From NCBI GenBank assembly GCA_037893225.1, contig JAZGUH010000327.1:2329247-2393246 (forward strand): a stretch of 64,000 bases of DNA. The letters are read 5' to 3'. The stretch's first letter is position 1; each line of letters begins with the position of its first letter. Shown piece after piece: positions 60,915-64,000 of the stretch. The translations under genes and the position numbers were made by a program. This stretch comes from Hippasteria phrygiana (Eukaryota; Echinodermata; Asteroidea; Valvatida; Goniasteridae). The notes beneath the pieces are model-generated. The model did no database searches. It was not told where the DNA came from and saw only the letters and a program-made list of their open reading frames with translations.

Positions 60915-61790
60915 AAACCCACAACTTTTTTAATAATACATTTTTGGGGGTCATGCAATTGATAGATTGTGTAATTATGATCAGCTATCAATTGCATGGG
61001 GGTTCTGTGCTTCAACTTTGTGAAAGACTTTAATACAATTTTGGCTTTAAAAAAAATTTGGTCCTATTTGGCTTGTGAAGTGAGGGATGCTTTATGAAAA
61101 ATGACAGCTAGCCGGTTTGGGAAAAACCACATTTTGGGAGGTGGTACTCTCTGGGGACAAATAGCAAAACAAATCAACAGCTGACCTGCCAAAAATTGAA
61201 AAGAATTTGACAGATTAATAATCAAACTATAATTTTCAGTTGTGTCACAAAAACTGAGGAGGATTCCCTCCGGATAAGGATTTTTTTCACTGTGAAGTTG
61301 ATGATTTTTACACTATTAAAGGTCAATGAGAGTTTTATTTAGTGTGGTTGCACCCCCAACGCATGTGCGTGCACCCGCAAGTGTACGGCTAGAACTGCTT
61401 AACCTGCTACACGTAACAAGCCCACCCGGTACCTCGCACAGCATAGAACACACACGTCTGCACGAGCTATCCAATACATGCACACAGCGAGAACAGACCA
61501 AAACTTCGGTACGTCCTTGCGCGATCGCCCGCTAGCTAGCTAGGCTGTCCACAAAGCACGCACTAGCCCCGTAGATATCGCCCAGTCTGCACCTACTTTC
61601 CGCTAATAGTATAAGGTCCTATAATATGAGATACGCAAGTTCAAAAACATGGGGGGCAGGGGGGGACATTTTATATTGTGTCCCCCACCTCTTCAAAACG
61701 TGGGGGAGGGGGATGTCCCCCTGCCCCCCTGACCCCCCCCCACCCCCCCCCACCCCCCCCCCCCAGGATTGACGCCATATTACCTCACAC
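60915..61790. repeat. dispersed repeat pair, copy 2
   Basis: 60,915-61,350 matches 44,430-44,835 directly. 61,500-61,790 matches 44,190-44,420 inverted, including GAGATACGCAAGTTCAAAAA and the GGGGGACA block. Relative flipping of the head shows a foldback-like or inverted arrangement. Confidence 0.75.
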
Positions 61791-64000
61791 CTGTACTGTA
61801 TGGAACGGTGCCCTAACAGTCCTGAATCCACCGATTTCAATATGATTTTTCCACACACCCTAGGGAATTAAGGTTTTAATAAATCCGAGGACATACAGGA
61901 TATAAATAGTCAATTCGTCCTTAGCACTCATCAATGGTCAAATGCACATGTAGTCCCTTCCTGGAATCATAGAACTGCAATCGTAAGGTTTTGGACCCTG
62001 GAAGATATAGAACCGTGCAGTGCAGCTCGCACGATCTAATCCGTATAGTCCCTAATTGCACAATAACCGATACATAATACTATGGATTTCCTTGGAAAAA
62101 CCGCGGGGAACCTTGCTGGTATTTCCTTTTAGAGGAAAACGGCCCTTCCTTGACAAATTTCCGTTTTTAACTACCGGGATGTGGGGATGTGATGGACCCT
62201 GGCAGACTGGACTGGATCTATGGGATGGGCGGATGTGCGTAGCCTGGTAAACAGTCATCATACTCAAGGGGCCTACGGTAGTGGATTGACTCGAGTCCGC
62301 AAGTCGGACGGAACACGACTTAGCTACCAGGGACCCGGACTCGAAATAGGCTCACATGGCACGTAATTAATTACCGCTAATTTAATTAAACAGAACATAT
62401 ATTTATCAATAGCAATTCAAATTTCTGGTATGCATGGGTTATATAGTGTCGTGATACAATCATGTTGGATCGGCGGTAGGATGCGGTAGGTGCAGAGTCG
62501 GTTGTGGAGGGCGGGATGGGGGTTAGGAGGTTGGGGCCTGTCTGGGTAATAGGTGACGACATACAGAAATAATTTCCACCAGGGGTGACAAACACAGGAA
62601 GTCGTTTCCACAGACCGTGCTCAGAATTATTGTATGGAGGTGTATCCGGCTAAGAATTTCAGACCAAATTTTCCGATACAAAATTCCGGCAAAATACGGG
62701 TGGCAGGGTATTGGTTCAATTTTTTTCAGAGGGCGACGCGTTCAATATTGAACGCATATCAACACACAAAAGATGAGCGGCAATCCCGCATGTGCCCATT
62801 CTAAATATTAATAACAATAATATAGGTTTTCCCGTCCAATTCCGTTATTGGTAATTCAATCGCGTGGTTTTTACACATCATATCAAATTAAGGTTTCTTT
62901 TCTACTGTTTGGGCATTCAATTTCATTTTTAAGCACCCAAGATTTTGTTTCTAATGTTCGTTTTCGTTAGAGGGCATATGATTCGATTTCGTTTGGGTGC
63001 ACTTCAAGACTTCATTTTGTTGCACTCTAAATTACATTGAGTTTTGTAACCTTGACGGGTTCCAAGCATATCAAGCAAACGTCGGTTTGTGCATATGGAC
63101 GGATGACCATGCTTTTCTTTTCTTATTCTTGTATGTGCAATCATTTTCATCAAATTAGTCATTCAAATTAATAAAAAACATTTAATTGATATATTTTCTA
63201 TTGTCCCTCTGAAGTTTTAGTACAAATTGTGTACAATTTATAATGGAAAATTCAACTATTTCTTAAATGTAACTTCTGAACTTATTTGAGGATGATGGAT
63301 GATGTAACGAAGTATAAATGAAAAGGGCTAATTCATTATATTTTTCACTGTTGATCTTTGTTTGTTTTAAAAGTTGAAAAAGATAGAGGCATTTGTATGT
63401 TGAAACGTTTATTAATCCTTTACTTTGTTTATTGTTCTTTTTCGTTCTGATTCACCCATCGATCTCTCAGTGTGCAAGACATCGGGGGCATGTATGTTTG
63501 GCAATGGTTGTACCACGGGAACACTTCACTTGGGTATTTGTTTTCTTGGTCCGATTCCATCAGACGATCACACCTCCCCGTAGGGTTCGCAATTTTATCT
63601 GTCTGAAGACTTAGTTAAAAATAGAGGAGTGCATCTGCGGATTAAAAACGTCAGATAGGGCCTATGATTTACGATGAGATAACCTCGCCTTTTTAGGAGT
63701 ACGGACATCGTAAACATGTCCACATAAGATGCCTCTATTTTTTCTTCGCTACCCTTTTCATTTCATTAGTTCGCTGCATCATCTATCGCTCATTTCGTTC
63801 AGATGTTACATTATAATGTTACAAATTTTTTCCATTATCAATTTTCAATTTTTTTAACAAAACCTAGAAGACAATAGGAAAATATATCAACTGAAAAAAT
63901 CTATTAATTTTGAATGACTGTTGATGAAATGATTGCCCATAAACGAATAGAAAAAGGAAAAGCATGGTCATACGTCATGTGCACACCGACATTTCGCTGA
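61791..64000. other. host intergenic DNA, no recognised gene
   Basis: A/T-rich, with a cryptically simple TTCG/TTTCATTTT region at 62,820-63,060. Short reading frames (for example 63,393-63,614) lack any domain or splice context. Confidence 0.4.

Overview
The window is animal nuclear DNA. Positions 1 to about 17,990 are most of an integrated Maverick/Polinton element, a virus-like self-synthesising transposon. The remaining 46 kb is host DNA dominated by decayed transposons, inverted repeats, minisatellites and long G/C homopolymers. Spliced host exons, L2/CR1-type retrotransposons, a THAP9-like transposase relic, a Harbinger relic and many TTAA-type or foldback MITEs point to a metazoan. The repeat style suggests a marine invertebrate deuterostome, perhaps an echinoderm, but that is an inference from memory of repeat families.

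Polinton (1-17,990, left end outside the window). A minus-strand block (1-5,539) carries membrane-anchored and structural genes, an FtsK/HerA-type packaging ATPase and a candidate double-jelly-roll major capsid protein. A divergent 41-bp spacer leads to the plus-strand retroviral-type integrase (5,581-6,588). A minus-strand 563-residue membrane-anchored structural candidate follows, divergent from a plus-strand beta-rich protein. A 1,722-bp unit covering the 5' parts of both of these genes and their shared promoter is present three times in tandem (7,141-12,306). Only the outermost copies are intact; the inner ones are chimeric. Two further tandem paralogs of the beta-rich gene follow, then the protein-primed DNA polymerase B (13,924-17,928, minus). 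Together these give replication, integration, genome packaging and capsid functions. No adenovirus-type protease is visible; it may lie to the left.

Host region (18,000-64,000). The most notable gene is a three-exon CARD-domain gene on the plus strand (35,012-35,161; 37,065-37,197; 43,896-44,062). The exons join in frame to a 149-residue protein with an N-terminal death-fold domain, a DEVD tetrapeptide created at the second splice junction, and a short Asn/Gly-rich tail loosely resembling RHIM or amyloid signalling motifs. Its second intron holds an antisense L2/CR1 retrotransposon and a tRNA-like/L2 tandem duplication.

Other host features are a frameshifted THAP9/P-element-like transposase (21,190-22,406), a Harbinger relic (23,670-25,330), nested inverted repeats including an 844-bp near-perfect palindrome (27,736-28,579), a 2.7-kb array rich in TGACGTCA palindromes (29,640-32,378), a second non-LTR relic (46,980-48,440), a decayed Tc1/mariner-type element (52,981-56,060) and many short MITEs. 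Large parts between them hold nothing I can name.
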